From contig REAW01000004.1 in the NCBI GenBank assembly GCA_004293725.1, positions 60,523 through 124,522 of the forward strand: a stretch of DNA of 64,000 nucleotides, given 5' to 3'. Origin of the DNA: Curvibacter sp. (GTDB taxonomy: Bacteria > Pseudomonadota > Gammaproteobacteria > Burkholderiales > Burkholderiaceae_C). Position 1 is the first letter of the stretch; every line of letters begins with the position of its first letter. The notes beneath the pieces are model-generated. The model was given only the letters and a program-made list of their open reading frames with translations, ran no database searches and was not told the origin of the DNA. Positions 46,762 through 57,380 of the stretch are shown piece by piece. Position numbers and translations under genes: made by a program.

Positions 46762-48495
46762 TCAGGCTGCCTTGTGCGCGGCCTGTTTATTGGCCGCTGC
46801 ATCCAACCCCAACCGGTTCACCCCACTAATCAGGGCCTTGACCGATGCAGTAACGATGTTGGTGTCCATGCCGACCCCAAACCGTTCCGTCCCACCACTC
46901 CCAGACACCAGCTCTAAAAAGGCACACGCCTGGGCATCGCCACCATCGGTACTGGCACGCGTCGAGCGCTCCTCATAACTACGTACCTGCACGCGCGCTC
47001 CAATCGTTTGAAAGGCATGCACTGCCGCGTCAATAGGGCCGTTGCCTTCACCGGTGATCAGCATGGGCTGGCCGTCCACTTCCACACCGATGCGGATACC
47101 CTGCACATGGGTTTTGCCGATCTGGCCGGGGTGGTCAAACAGGTGGTGCTCCACGTAGCGCACTTTGGCGTCTGCGGCGTTCAGGTAGGTGGTATCAAAC
47201 AAGTTCCAGATGTCCTGCGCGCTCATCTCGCCACCATGGCTGTCGGTGTAGCTTTGCACTTCGCCCGAGAACTCCACCTGCAGGCGGCGCGGCATCACCA
47301 CGCCGAACTCGGCTTCCATCAAGTAGGCCACGCCGCCCTTGCCAGACTGGCTGTTCACGCGGATCACCGAGTCGTAGCTGCGGCCCACGTCGGCGGGGTC
47401 AATGGGCATGTAGGGCACATTCCACATCGCATCCGGGCCGGCTGCCTTTTGGGCGGCAAAACCTTTCTTGATGGCATCCTGGTGGGAGCCACTGAATGCG
47501 GTGAACACCAAGTCACCCACATACGGATGGCGTGGGTGGATGGGCAACTGGTTGCAATGCTCGACGGTGCGGGCAATGGCGTTGATGTCGGAGAAATTGA
47601 GACCTGGGCTGACACCTTGGGTGTACATATTGAGAGCCAGGGTGACAAGGTCCACATTGCCGGTGCGCTCACCATTGCCGAACAGGCAGCCTTCCACGCG
47701 GTCAGCGCCGGCCATCATGCCAAGTTCTGCTGCCGCCACGCCGGTGCCACGGTCGTTGTGCGGGTGCAGGCTCAGGATGATGCTGTCGCGGCGGTCCAAA
47801 TGGGTGTGCATCCACTCGATCTGGTCGGCGTACATGTTGGGGGTGGACACTTCCACGGTAGCCGGTAAGTTGAGGATGACCTTGTTGGCCGGCGTGGCGC
47901 CCCACTCTGCGGTGACGGCGTCACACACTTCGCAGGCGAATTCCAGCTCAGTGCTGGTGAACACCTCGGGGCTGTACTGCAGCACCCACTCGGTCTCCGG
48001 CATGTTGGCGGTGATCTCTTTGATGAGGCGCACCGAAGACACGGCCAACTCTTTCACCTCGGGCTTGCTCATGCCGAACACCACGTCGCGGAAGACGGGT
48101 GCTGTGGCGTTGTAGACGTGCACGATGGCGCGGCGCGCGCCCTTGAGGGACTCGATAGTGCGACGGATCAAATGCTCGCGCGACTGGGTGAGCACTTCAA
48201 TGGTCACATCGTCGGGCACGTGGCCGCCAACGATCAACTCGCGCACAAAGTCAAAGTCGGTTTGCGAGGCGCTGGGGAAACCGACCTCGATCTCCTTGAA
48301 ACCCACTTGCAGCAGCGTGCGGAACATGCGCATCTTGCGCTCCGCATTCATGGGCTCGAACAGGGATTGGTTGCCGTCCCGCAGATCCGTGCTCATCCAG
48401 ATCGGCGGCTGGGTGATGGTGCGCATGGGCCACTGCCGGTTGGGCAGGTCAATGGCCGGGAAGGCGCGGTACTTGGTGACGGGATGGGACAACAC
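46762..48495 (-). CDS. leuA: 2-Isopropylmalate synthase (long, type 2)
   Basis: 577 residues from a GTG at 48495 with GGAG about 8 bases upstream; a TTG two codons earlier is too close to that site. The start [12 protein letters not shown] fits the long LeuA group. It condenses acetyl-CoA with 2-oxoisovalerate in leucine synthesis. The metal and catalytic [28 protein letters not shown] and LHPHNDRGT motifs are present. The C-terminal regulatory domain (about 440-560) should bind leucine. I found no leucine-rich leader peptide in the 166-base upstream gap. Confidence 0.96.
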   Translation of the reverse strand: MLSHPVTKYRAFPAIDLPNRQWPMRTITQPPIWMSTDLRDGNQSLFEPMNAERKMRMFRTLLQVGFKEIEVGFPSASQTDFDFVRELIVGGHVPDDVTIEVLTQSREHLIRRTIESLKGARRAIVHVYNATAPVFRDVVFGMSKPEVKELAVSSVRLIKEITANMPETEWVLQYSPEVFTSTELEFACEVCDAVTAEWGATPANKVILNLPATVEVSTPNMYADQIEWMHTHLDRRDSIILSLHPHNDRGTGVAAAELGMMAGADRVEGCLFGNGERTGNVDLVTLALNMYTQGVSPGLNFSDINAIARTVEHCNQLPIHPRHPYVGDLVFTAFSGSHQDAIKKGFAAQKAAGPDAMWNVPYMPIDPADVGRSYDSVIRVNSQSGKGGVAYLMEAEFGVVMPRRLQVEFSGEVQSYTDSHGGEMSAQDIWNLFDTTYLNAADAKVRYVEHHLFDHPGQIGKTHVQGIRIGVEVDGQPMLITGEGNGPIDAAVHAFQTIGARVQVRSYEERSTRASTDGGDAQACAFLELVSGSGGTERFGVGMDTNIVTASVKALISGVNRLGLDAAANKQAAHKAA

Positions 48496-48661
48496 AGGCA
48501 AACTCCAGAAGCAGGCATTACGAACAGATACCTGTATCGTAGGCCACCGCTTGGCGCAGACTATTGCTATCTATCGCAAATGTGCCATTAACAAAGTGAA
48601 AAATTGCCAGAAAAATAAACTTCCAGCAACTCGATGCCTAATTCAAGGTCAAGGCCCGCAA

Positions 48662-49138
48662 TTAATGATGGTGTCCGTGCGCACCGTGCACATGGCCGTG
48701 GGCAATTTCTTCTTCGCTGGCGGCACGTACTTCCAGCACCGTCACCGCAAAACGCAAAGTCTTGCCCGCATGCGGGTGGTTGCCGTCCAAGTGCACGACA
48801 GGGCCCTTGATTTTGGCCACCGTGAACACGATGGTGTTGCCATCTTCCGCGCGCCCCTCCAACTGGCCGCCCACTTTCACACCGGGCGGAAATTGTGTCT
48901 TGGGGATGGTTTGCAGAAGCGCTTCGTTGTACTCCCCAAAAGCGTCGGCGGGCGCCAACTCTACGGTAGTGGCAAATCCTACGGCCTGACCTTCCAGCGC
49001 TTCCTCGATCTTGGCAAAGGTATTGCCATAGCCCCCGTGCAGGTAGGCAATAGGCTCTTGGCTTTGGTCGAGAAGTTTGCCGGTGGTGTCAGTGACTTTG
49101 AATTGCAGCGTGACTGCAGTGTTTTTGGTGATATTCAT
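48662..49138 (-). CDS. slyD: FKBP-type peptidyl-prolyl isomerase, SlyD-like
   Basis: 158 residues from the ATG with GGAG just upstream. The split FKBP domain (LDQSQEPIAYLHGGYGN and later strands) surrounds an insert-in-flap region (about 70-125), and the tail is His-rich (HGHVHGAHGHHH). SlyD proteins combine prolyl isomerase, chaperone and nickel-binding functions, and the tail here is a short metal-binding version. It diverges from grxD across 112 bases. Confidence 0.93.
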   Translation of the reverse strand: MNITKNTAVTLQFKVTDTTGKLLDQSQEPIAYLHGGYGNTFAKIEEALEGQAVGFATTVELAPADAFGEYNEALLQTIPKTQFPPGVKVGGQLEGRAEDGNTIVFTVAKIKGPVVHLDGNHPHAGKTLRFAVTVLEVRAASEEEIAHGHVHGAHGHHH

Positions 49139-49250
49139 GGACTCCATTATCCAAAAAAGCCCTGCCCGCCGCGCGCCTAGTTCACCGCCACGTGCAACAA
49201 GACCCGTGAAGGTGAAATAATCGCGATATATCTTCTTCGGAAACAGCACC

Positions 49251-49577
49251 ATGAGTGACGCACAACAACGCATTGACGAACTCGTCAAAACCAACGAAAT
49301 CCTGCTCTTTATGAAGGGTACCGCCAGCTTTCCGCAGTGCGGCTTCTCGGGCCGCGCCATTCAGATCCTGAAAGCCTGCGGCGTAGACACCAAAACCGTT
49401 AAGACCGTGAACGTGTTGGAAGACGACGGCATTCGCCAAGGAATCAAGGAATACAGCAGCTGGCCGACGATTCCTCAGCTCTATGTCAAGGGTGAGTTCA
49501 TTGGCGGCTCGGACATCATGATGGAAATGTACGAAAACGGTGAGCTTCAGCAGGTCATCAGCGGCCCGGCCACCTAA
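49251..49577 (+). CDS. grxD: Monothiol glutaredoxin (Grx4 type)
   Basis: 108 residues. The monothiol active site is CGFS (Cys30) after the conserved FMKGTASFPQ. TIPQLYVKGEFIGGSDIMMEM provides the glutathione-binding loop. Such proteins bind [2Fe-2S] clusters with glutathione and transfer them, often with BolA partners. In relatives it commonly follows prmC; here about 3.5 kb separates them. Confidence 0.96.
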   Translation: MSDAQQRIDELVKTNEILLFMKGTASFPQCGFSGRAIQILKACGVDTKTVKTVNVLEDDGIRQGIKEYSSWPTIPQLYVKGEFIGGSDIMMEMYENGELQQVISGPAT

Positions 49578-49588
49578 ATGGGCAAGTC

Positions 49589-50233
49589 TTAGCCGGCAAA
49601 CTCCCACGCGCGCTTGGCCCCGAAAACCGCATTAGGATAAGGGGCCTTGCCGCGCGATCCGTTGTATCGGCCCAAGGCTAAAAACAAATCGCCGCGCTCA
49701 CGATCCAGGTAGTGCCGCAAGATGACACAACCGAACCGCAGATTGGTTTGCATGTGGAATAGCTTGCCAGCATCCCCATCACCCAGTACCCGCGTCCAAA
49801 AGGGCATCACTTGCATGTATCCGCGCGCGCCCACACGGCTGACGGCGAATTTGCGAAAGTTACTCTCTACCTGAATTAACCCCATAACCAGGGTGACGTC
49901 GACACCCGCGCGCTTGCTTTCGTACCACACGGTTTGCAAAAATTCTTTGCGTGTTTCCCAGTCGGGCTTCTTTTTCTTCAAGCGCTCGCTCATCGCGCCC
50001 AGCCAGCGCAAGTACTTCAGACGTGACTCGGTATCGGTGAACTCGGGGATGGGAGGTGCAGAGTTCTGGATAGCGGAGGAGAGCGCCGTACGCACCGAAT
50101 CCACCAACGGCTCTTCCAGTTGTCCACCTGCTTGGGCCCACCCTGCAAACGAAAGCGCTCCACTGGCCAGCAGGACGCGCTGCAGGCCCACTCGCCTGTT
50201 GATGTGCGCGCCCGTTTCTGGCGGAAACTTCAT
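49589..50233 (-). CDS. Lytic transglycosylase (SLT domain)
   Basis: 214 residues. An export signal (about 12-36, ending GWAQA) leads to a helical linker and a single SLT domain. The catalytic glutamate is Glu123 in [15 protein letters not shown], followed by [12 protein letters not shown] and ALGRYNGS. It cleaves peptidoglycan glycan strands in the periplasm. It overlaps the proS stop by four bases, an order often found in Comamonadaceae. Confidence 0.92.
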   Translation of the reverse strand: MKFPPETGAHINRRVGLQRVLLASGALSFAGWAQAGGQLEEPLVDSVRTALSSAIQNSAPPIPEFTDTESRLKYLRWLGAMSERLKKKKPDWETRKEFLQTVWYESKRAGVDVTLVMGLIQVESNFRKFAVSRVGARGYMQVMPFWTRVLGDGDAGKLFHMQTNLRFGCVILRHYLDRERGDLFLALGRYNGSRGKAPYPNAVFGAKRAWEFAG

Positions 50234-51972
50234 GCTTTCAGGCGTGACAAAAGCAAACCAGCAATCTCTGCCACAGGTATCTTAGTCGCCTCGGTGTCGC
50301 GCCGGTGCTGGTACTCCACGACGCCTTCTTTGAGCGCGCGGTCGCCAATCGTCACGCGGTGGGGCACGCCAATCAACTCCCAGTCGGCGAACATCGCACC
50401 GGGGCGCTCGTTGCGATCATCCAGAATCACATCGACACCGGCCGCAATCAAATCTGCATACAACGTGTCAGCAGCAGCTTTCACATCGGCAAAGCGGTCG
50501 GGGCTGATGGGGCACAGGACCACCGTAAAAGGTGCCAACGCATCCGGCCAGATGATGCCTTTGTCGTCGTGGTTCTGCTCGATGGCAGCAGCAGGCAGAC
50601 GCGTAATGCCGATCCCATAACACCCCATCTCCATGAACTGGGGCTTGCCGTTTTCGCCGAGGAACGTGGCATTCATGGCCTTGCTGTATTTGGTGCCCAG
50701 GTAAAAAACATGGCCCACCTCAATACCACGCTCAATCGCCAGCACCCCTTTGTCGTCGGGCGAGGCGTCACCTACGACCACATTGCGCAAGTCGGCCACC
50801 AGTGCGGGCTCGGGCAGGTCTCGACCCCAGTTGACACCGCAGATGTGAAAGTCTTCTTCGTTGGCGCCACAGATCCAGTCGGACATGACAGCCACATCTC
50901 GGTCGACCACGATGTTGACGGGCAGCTTCAAACCGATGGGTCCCAGGTAGCCAGGCTTGGTGCCAAAGTGCGCCTCAATCTCTGGCAATGTGGCGAAACG
51001 GAAATCAGCCAAACCCTGCAGTTTGCCGACCTTGACTTCATTCATGTCGTGGTCGCCACGCAGCAGCAGCAGCCACACCTGAGTCTTGGTGACATTGCCT
51101 TTGTCGTCCTTTACATCGGTCGCCAGCACCAGCGATTTGACGGTCGTGGTCAGTGGCACATTCAGCAATGCTGCCACGTCTTCGCACGTGCTCTTGCCAG
51201 GTGTCGCTACTTTTTTCATAGCAGCATGCGCAGCCGCCCGGGGGGCTGTGGGCGCTAACGCTTCCGCTTTTTCAATGTTAGCCGCGTAGTCGCTGGTGGG
51301 GCAGTAGATGATGGCGTCTTCCCCGGTGGAGGCAATCACCTGAAACTCTTCCGACAGGTCTCCCCCAATGGCGCCACTGTCGGCAGCCACCGCACGGTAG
51401 CGCAGGCCGAATCTGTCAAAAATCTTGCGGTAGGCGCCGGCCATCACTTGGTAGCTGGCCTTGGCCGACGCTTGGTCGCGGTCAAAGCTATAGGCATCCT
51501 TCATGATGAACTCGCGCCCACGCATCAGACCAAAGCGGGGGCGGCGCTCATCCCGAAACTTGGTTTGAATCTGGTACAGGTTTTTGGGCAGTTGCTTGTA
51601 GCTTTTGATTTCCTGGCGCGCGATGTCAGTCACCACTTCTTCGCTGGTCGGTTGGATTACAAAGTCGCGCTCATGCCGGTCCTTGATGCGCAGCAACTCC
51701 GGGCCCATCTTTTCAAACCTGCCGGTTTCTTGCCACAACTCTGCAGGTTGCACCACCGGCATGCTGCACTCCACTGCGCCAGCCCGGTTCATCTCTTCGC
51801 GCACGATCGCTTCCACCTTGCGGATCACCCGCAGGCCCATGGGCATGTAGGTGTAAATGCCGGCGCCCAGCTTCTTGATCATGCCGGCACGCATCATGAG
51901 TTTGTGGCTGGCTACCTCCGCATCTGCTGGTGCTTCTTTGAGGGTGGAGATAAGGAATTGGGAGGCTTTCAT
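50230..51972 (-). CDS. proS: Prolyl-tRNA synthetase (bacterial type with editing domain)
   Basis: 580 residues from the ATG giving [15 protein letters not shown]; 19 upstream in-frame codons are not family-like. It charges tRNA-Pro. Motif 2 region [26 protein letters not shown] and motif 3 [12 protein letters not shown] are present. A YbaK-like editing insertion (about 225-390) should clear Ala-tRNA-Pro. The anticodon-binding domain is at the C-terminus. It diverges from rppH across 89 bases. Confidence 0.97.
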   Translation of the reverse strand: MKASQFLISTLKEAPADAEVASHKLMMRAGMIKKLGAGIYTYMPMGLRVIRKVEAIVREEMNRAGAVECSMPVVQPAELWQETGRFEKMGPELLRIKDRHERDFVIQPTSEEVVTDIARQEIKSYKQLPKNLYQIQTKFRDERRPRFGLMRGREFIMKDAYSFDRDQASAKASYQVMAGAYRKIFDRFGLRYRAVAADSGAIGGDLSEEFQVIASTGEDAIIYCPTSDYAANIEKAEALAPTAPRAAAHAAMKKVATPGKSTCEDVAALLNVPLTTTVKSLVLATDVKDDKGNVTKTQVWLLLLRGDHDMNEVKVGKLQGLADFRFATLPEIEAHFGTKPGYLGPIGLKLPVNIVVDRDVAVMSDWICGANEEDFHICGVNWGRDLPEPALVADLRNVVVGDASPDDKGVLAIERGIEVGHVFYLGTKYSKAMNATFLGENGKPQFMEMGCYGIGITRLPAAAIEQNHDDKGIIWPDALAPFTVVLCPISPDRFADVKAAADTLYADLIAAGVDVILDDRNERPGAMFADWELIGVPHRVTIGDRALKEGVVEYQHRRDTEATKIPVAEIAGLLLSRLKA

Positions 51973-52061
51973 GACGGAACTCGCTGGCGGGGGGCGTTCT
52001 GCTCTTGATGCACGGCATTCGCTGTGCATAATGAACGAAGTTTAAAAATTGGGGTTTGATT

Positions 52062-52691
52062 ATGCTTGACCGGGACGGATTTCGGCCCAATGTCGGCATC
52101 GTCCTGCTCAACCAGAAAAATCAGGTATTTTGGGGCAAGCGCATACGGACCCATTCATGGCAGTTTCCGCAAGGTGGCATTGACCGGGGTGAAACCCCCG
52201 AGCAGGCCATGTTCCGAGAATTGCACGAGGAAGTGGGGCTCCAACCGGAGCACGTAAGCATTGTTGCCCGTACCCGAGACTGGTTGCGCTACGAGGTGCC
52301 AGACCGGTACATCCGACGTGACGCACGCGGTCACTACAAAGGCCAAAAACAGATTTGGTTTTTGCTCCAGCTGACGGGGCACGACTGGGATTTGAATCTG
52401 CGCGCCACCGACCATCCAGAGTTCGATGCCTGGCGTTGGAACGACTATTGGGTGCCGCTGGATGCAGTGGTGGAGTTCAAGCGGGGCGTCTATGAGATGG
52501 CCTTGGTTGAACTCGCGCGTTACCTGCCCCGCAGTGAGCCGCACACCCGCTATTTGCGGCACTCCCATCGGTCGCACATAGGAACTGTCCATGGATCTGA
52601 CGGCACCACCACAGCACCACATATGGAACTGCCGCCGGGCGCTTCCTTCCAAGCAGACCCTGGCACCAACGGACCTGCGCACCATGATTGA
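52062..52691 (+). CDS. rppH: RNA pyrophosphohydrolase
   Basis: 209 residues from an ATG; a TTG two codons earlier is not preferred. It removes pyrophosphate from 5'-triphosphate RNA and so triggers mRNA decay. The start [38 protein letters not shown] and the Nudix box ending RELHEEVGL are canonical. The 45-residue C-terminal tail after ARYLPR is poorly conserved and His/Pro-rich. Its end overlaps the CNP1-like gene by 8 bases. Confidence 0.96.
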   Translation: MLDRDGFRPNVGIVLLNQKNQVFWGKRIRTHSWQFPQGGIDRGETPEQAMFRELHEEVGLQPEHVSIVARTRDWLRYEVPDRYIRRDARGHYKGQKQIWFLLQLTGHDWDLNLRATDHPEFDAWRWNDYWVPLDAVVEFKRGVYEMALVELARYLPRSEPHTRYLRHSHRSHIGTVHGSDGTTTAPHMELPPGASFQADPGTNGPAHHD

Positions 52692-53208
52692 AAAAAAATT
52701 GAGAGCACTGGCAACCGCGCTGGTCGTTGGCGCCACGTTTTCAGCGTGGGGCCAAGTCGGAAACGGATTGGACAACCCAGACTGGACTGAGGAAAAAGAA
52801 CCGCCACCGCCCGCGTTTTCCAAAGATCGCGCCTTGCCGCTGGACATGCCCAGTTTTGTTTCAGTTCGTGTAGGTATCGATCCCGCTACGGTGAGTGTGG
52901 GCAAAGACGGTGTGGTCCGGTACGTTGCAGTGATGAGCAATGCGTCGGGCAACGTCAATGCGGTTTACGAGGGCATTCGCTGTGCCAGCGATCAGGTCAA
53001 AACATACGCACGCTCTGGCACGTCTGGCCAATGGTCCCTGATTACAAATCCTCTCTGGCAAGACGTGAATGGCAATCAGCCCTCCAAACATGCTTTTGTG
53101 TTTGCCCGGCTAGCTGCTTGCGATACGCGCATTGCCAACCGGCTAGAAGACGTGATCAAGACCCTTCAAGCAGGGCAGAAGCCACGCAGCGCCAAGCCCA
53201 GCTTTTAA
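52684..53208 (+). CDS. CNP1-like family exported protein
   Basis: 174 residues from an ATG that overlaps the rppH stop by 8 bases. A signal peptide (about 1-23, cleaved near AWG-Q) precedes a short Glu/Pro-rich stretch and the CNP1-like domain with [23 protein letters not shown]. The family was named from a Neisseria cryptic protein and has no known role. Two cysteines (after GIRC and RLAAC) could pair in the periplasm. Confidence 0.87.
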   Translation: MIEKKLRALATALVVGATFSAWGQVGNGLDNPDWTEEKEPPPPAFSKDRALPLDMPSFVSVRVGIDPATVSVGKDGVVRYVAVMSNASGNVNAVYEGIRCASDQVKTYARSGTSGQWSLITNPLWQDVNGNQPSKHAFVFARLAACDTRIANRLEDVIKTLQAGQKPRSAKPSF

Positions 53209-53223
53209 CCAGTGAGGGGCAAC

Positions 53224-54360
53224 TCAGCGGGTCAATACCAGGTTGTCCCGGTGGAGCATTTCAGGCTCTGCGGCGTAGCCCAGCAAGCGCTCGAATTCTC
53301 CTGAAGACTTGCGGCACAACAAGCGCGCCTCTGCACTGGCGTAGTTGGCCAGCCCCCGGGCAATCTCCTGCCCAGCCTCATCGCGCACGGCAATTACATC
53401 CCCGCGCGAAAAATCGCCCTCCACCATCAGCATGCCAATGGGTAGCAGGCTTTTGCCCTCATCACGCACCTTGGCGGCAGCGCCCGCGTCCACTACGACC
53501 GCACCACGCATCTGCAAATGGTCGGCCATCCACTGCTTGCGTGCCTGGTTCTTCTGGGTCTGTGCAATCAACAACGTGCCAATTGCGTCACCTTGGGAAA
53601 GGCGCACCAAGGCGTCCGTCTCACGACCCCAGGCAATCACGGTAGAAGCACCCGAACCGGCGGCGCGTTTGGCAGCCAAAATTTTCGTCAGCATGCCGCC
53701 ACGGCCTATGCTGGAGCCTGCGCCACCCGCCATCAGCTCCAAGGCAGGGTCGCCCGCTTTGGCTTCGTGCACAAACTCGGCGGCGGGGTCTTTGCGTGGG
53801 TCGGCGGTGTACAGGCCTTTCTGGTCTGTCAGGATCACCAGTGCATCGGCATCTACCAAGTTGGCCACCAAGGCTCCCAGGGTGTCGTTGTCGCCGAATT
53901 TGATTTCGTCATTGACCACCGTGTCGTTTTCGTTGATCACCGGCACCACGCCTAGCTTGAGCAGCGTCAGCAACGTGGAACGCGCATTGAGGTACCGCTC
54001 CCGGTCCGCCAAGTCCGCGTGGGTGAGCAACACCTGCGCACTACCCAAACCATTGGCACGCAGCTTGGTCTCGTACATCTGGGCCAGCCCCATTTGCCCC
54101 ACGGCAGCAGCCGCCTGCAACTCATGCACGGCTTTGGGTCGAACCGCCCAGCCCAGTCGCTTCATGCCTTCTGCAATCGCGCCGCTGGAGACCATGATGA
54201 CCTCACGCCCGTCACGGATAAGGAGGGCCAGTTGCCTGCACCACTCACCGATTGCCTGCTCATCCAGCCCCCGCCCTTCATTGGTAACCAAGCTGGACCC
54301 CACCTTGACCACTACACGCCGCGCATCACGCAACACCGAAGAACTAAATTTTGGATTCAT
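53224..54360 (-). CDS. proB: Glutamate 5-kinase
   Basis: 378 residues: an amino-acid kinase domain (about 12-265) and a C-terminal PUA domain (about 285-365). It phosphorylates glutamate in the first step of proline synthesis. Landmarks are [25 protein letters not shown] and [21 protein letters not shown]. It is convergent with the CNP1-like gene and follows obgE by 66 bases, which contain a repeat copy. Confidence 0.96.
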   Translation of the reverse strand: MNPKFSSSVLRDARRVVVKVGSSLVTNEGRGLDEQAIGEWCRQLALLIRDGREVIMVSSGAIAEGMKRLGWAVRPKAVHELQAAAAVGQMGLAQMYETKLRANGLGSAQVLLTHADLADRERYLNARSTLLTLLKLGVVPVINENDTVVNDEIKFGDNDTLGALVANLVDADALVILTDQKGLYTADPRKDPAAEFVHEAKAGDPALELMAGGAGSSIGRGGMLTKILAAKRAAGSGASTVIAWGRETDALVRLSQGDAIGTLLIAQTQKNQARKQWMADHLQMRGAVVVDAGAAAKVRDEGKSLLPIGMLMVEGDFSRGDVIAVRDEAGQEIARGLANYASAEARLLCRKSSGEFERLLGYAAEPEMLHRDNLVLTR

Positions 54361-54363
54361 TTT

Positions 54364-54400
54364 GGCCTGCAGCCCTCGTATTCATTGCGCAAACAGCTAT
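54364..54400 (-). repeat. Interspersed repeat copy 7, between obgE and proB
   Basis: On the minus strand ATAGCTGTTTGCGCAATG leads to AGGGCTGCAGGCC, both halves of the family. It starts three bases upstream of the proB ATG and therefore forms most of the proB leader. Confidence 0.6.
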
Positions 54401-54426
54401 TAACTTTATAGCATCCAGATCGAAAG

Positions 54427-55578
<1,152 letters not shown>

Positions 55579-55836
55579 TTACGCTGCGGTCACGCTCACG
55601 GTGTGCTTGTTCAACGCACCCTTGACTGCAAACGACACGTGGCCGTCTACCAGTGCAAACAAGGTGTGATCCACGCCGATGCCGACGTTGTTGCCGGGGT
55701 GGAACTTGGTACCACGTTGGCGAACGATGATAGAGCCAGCGCTGATCAACTCACCGCCAAAAGCCTTCACACCGAGCATCTTGGGCTTGGAATCGCGCCC
55801 GTTTCGCGTAGAGCCGCCGCCTTTTTTCTGTGCCAT
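55579..55836 (-). CDS. rpmA: 50S ribosomal protein L27
   Basis: 85 residues. The N-terminal [20 protein letters not shown], which reaches toward the peptidyl-transferase centre, is intact with no cleavable extension. [21 protein letters not shown] is the family signature. It follows rplU by 12 bases. Confidence 0.98.
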   Translation of the reverse strand: MAQKKGGGSTRNGRDSKPKMLGVKAFGGELISAGSIIVRQRGTKFHPGNNVGIGVDHTLFALVDGHVSFAVKGALNKHTVSVTAA

Positions 55837-55848
55837 GACCTGTGCCCC

Positions 55849-56160
55849 TTATGCAGAAATCGCGCCGATTTGCAGTTCGGTGAACTGCTGGCGATGTCCT
55901 TGACGTTTCTGATAGTGCTTGCGACGACGCATTTTGAAAATGCTCACTTTGTCGTGCTTGCCGTGTGCCACTACCGTGACAGTAACTGTTGCGCCGGACA
56001 CCAAGGGTGTGCCAACCTTCAGTTCTGCGCCGTTTCCGACTGCCAGAACCTGGTCGATCACGATCTCTTGGCCTACGTCCGCAGCAATCTGTTCTACTTT
56101 AATTTTTTCGCCAGCAGCAACTCGATATTGCTTGCCACCGGTTTTTATGACCGCGTACAT
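55849..56160 (-). CDS. rplU: 50S ribosomal protein L21
   Basis: 103 residues, start [24 protein letters not shown] and end [19 protein letters not shown], both canonical. It binds 23S rRNA. It is the first gene of rplU-rpmA-obgE and diverges from ispB, a conserved arrangement. Confidence 0.98.
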   Translation of the reverse strand: MYAVIKTGGKQYRVAAGEKIKVEQIAADVGQEIVIDQVLAVGNGAELKVGTPLVSGATVTVTVVAHGKHDKVSIFKMRRRKHYQKRQGHRQQFTELQIGAISA

Positions 56161-56211
56161 GTTGACCTCTTCGACTAGGAAATCTGCAAATGAATTTTCG
56201 CAGAGCCTTGG

Positions 56212-56238
56212 AGTATATCATTTTGGACAAAATTGCAA
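56212..56238 (-). promoter_or_regulatory. Probable sigma-70 promoter of rplU
   Basis: On the minus strand TTGCAA and TATACT are separated by 15 bases, somewhat short, about 50 bases before the rplU ATG. Confidence 0.4.
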
Positions 56239-56281
56239 AACCACTGCCCGCTGAAGCAAGTCAGGCGTCAGTGCCCATCCC

Positions 56282-56287
56282 TATAAT
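56282..56287 (+). promoter_or_regulatory. -10 box of ispB
   Basis: A perfect TATAAT lies 28 bases before the ispB start. No clear -35 box is seen at the normal spacing. Confidence 0.4.
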
Positions 56288-56314
56288 CGCCTCACAACAA
56301 ACCGGTTATTAGCC

Positions 56315-57298
56315 TTGCAAGTCACTCCATCCGGCTCTTCGACGGGTCTTTCCATCGTCGAAAACGACATGCGCCACGTCGACCAAGTCATCACCCAGAG
56401 ATTGGACTCGGGCGTTCCGCTGGTCGGCAGCGTCTCCCAGTACATCATCTCTGCGGGGGGCAAACGCTTGCGCCCTGTGCTGCTGCTGTTGTGCTGCGGC
56501 GCATTAGGCTACCAAGGCAAACAACGTTACAACCTTGCTGCTGTCGTCGAATTCATTCACACCGCCACACTGCTGCACGACGACGTGGTCGATGACTCTG
56601 CCTTGCGCCGCGGTCACGCAACCGCAAACGCCAAGTTTGGCAACCCCGCCAGCGTACTCGTCGGCGACTTTTTGTACTCCCGTGCTTTTCAAATAATGGT
56701 TGAAGCCCAAAGCATGCGCATCATGGAGGTACTGGCTGAAGCAACCAACGTCATCGCCGAAGGCGAAGTGCTACAGCTGATGAACATGCACAATGCCGCG
56801 CTTGACGAAGCGGGCTACCTCCAAGTCATTCGATCCAAAACAGCCAAGCTGTTTGAAGCCAGTGCGCGCGTCGGCGCCATCCTCTCCAACGCCACTGCGG
56901 AACAAGAAAGTGCTTGCGCTGAGTACGGCCAAGCGCTCGGCACCGCATTCCAAGTGATTGACGATGTCCTCGACTACACCGGCGATGCCGCCGTCATGGG
57001 TAAAAACTTGGGCGATGACCTCCGCGAGGGGAAAACCACACTCCCCCTTATTGCCGCCATGCAACGCGGAACGCAAGCCGAACGCCAGACGATACAGTCA
57101 GCCATTGAAACTGGCGAGGTCGTCATGCTTGACCAAGTGATCGCCATTGTTAAAAAGACCGGCGCTCTCGAAGTAGCTCAGGCGGCCGCGCAAGCTGAAG
57201 CCCAACGCGCCATTGCTGCAGCAAAGCGCCTGCCCACCGGCCCACACACCGACTGCTTGGTACAGCTGGCAACACAATTGCTGGCACGCAATCACTGA
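56315..57298 (+). CDS. ispB: All-trans polyprenyl diphosphate synthase (octaprenyl type)
   Basis: 327 residues from a TTG at 56315. The N-terminal region before the next ATG (56369) resembles the family, so the TTG is favoured. It extends farnesyl diphosphate to the ubiquinone side chain. The two Asp-rich motifs are LLHDDVVDDSALRRG and FQVIDDVLDYTGD, with GGKRLRP near the start. Chain length is presumed eight from taxonomy only. Confidence 0.94.
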   Translation: MQVTPSGSSTGLSIVENDMRHVDQVITQRLDSGVPLVGSVSQYIISAGGKRLRPVLLLLCCGALGYQGKQRYNLAAVVEFIHTATLLHDDVVDDSALRRGHATANAKFGNPASVLVGDFLYSRAFQIMVEAQSMRIMEVLAEATNVIAEGEVLQLMNMHNAALDEAGYLQVIRSKTAKLFEASARVGAILSNATAEQESACAEYGQALGTAFQVIDDVLDYTGDAAVMGKNLGDDLREGKTTLPLIAAMQRGTQAERQTIQSAIETGEVVMLDQVIAIVKKTGALEVAQAAAQAEAQRAIAAAKRLPTGPHTDCLVQLATQLLARNH

Positions 57299-57347
57299 TT
57301 CGCGCCAGCCTCTTTCACACAGCCGTCGTTTGACCTAGTCTGACAAA

Positions 57348-57371
57348 CTAGGTGGCTACCTAGCCCTTTTT
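57348..57371 (+). terminator. Probable intrinsic terminator after ispB
   Basis: CTAGGT and ACCTAG form a 6-base-pair stem with a GGCT loop, followed by CCCTTTTT. An overlapping alternative stem (CCTAGT / ACTAGG) begins at 57334. Confidence 0.55.
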
Positions 57372-57380
57372 GGGAAAGCA

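Noticed and set aside
48496..48661. Leucine attenuator or T-box upstream of leuA
   Set aside because: No Leu-rich short reading frame and no terminator/antiterminator pair could be found in the 166 bases.
51219..51262. Repeat-like sequence inside proS (CATAGCAGCATGCGCAG)
   Set aside because: It resembles the interspersed repeat core only partly, the second half is poor, and the encoded Ala/Pro-rich linker is of normal length for the editing domain, so chance is likelier.
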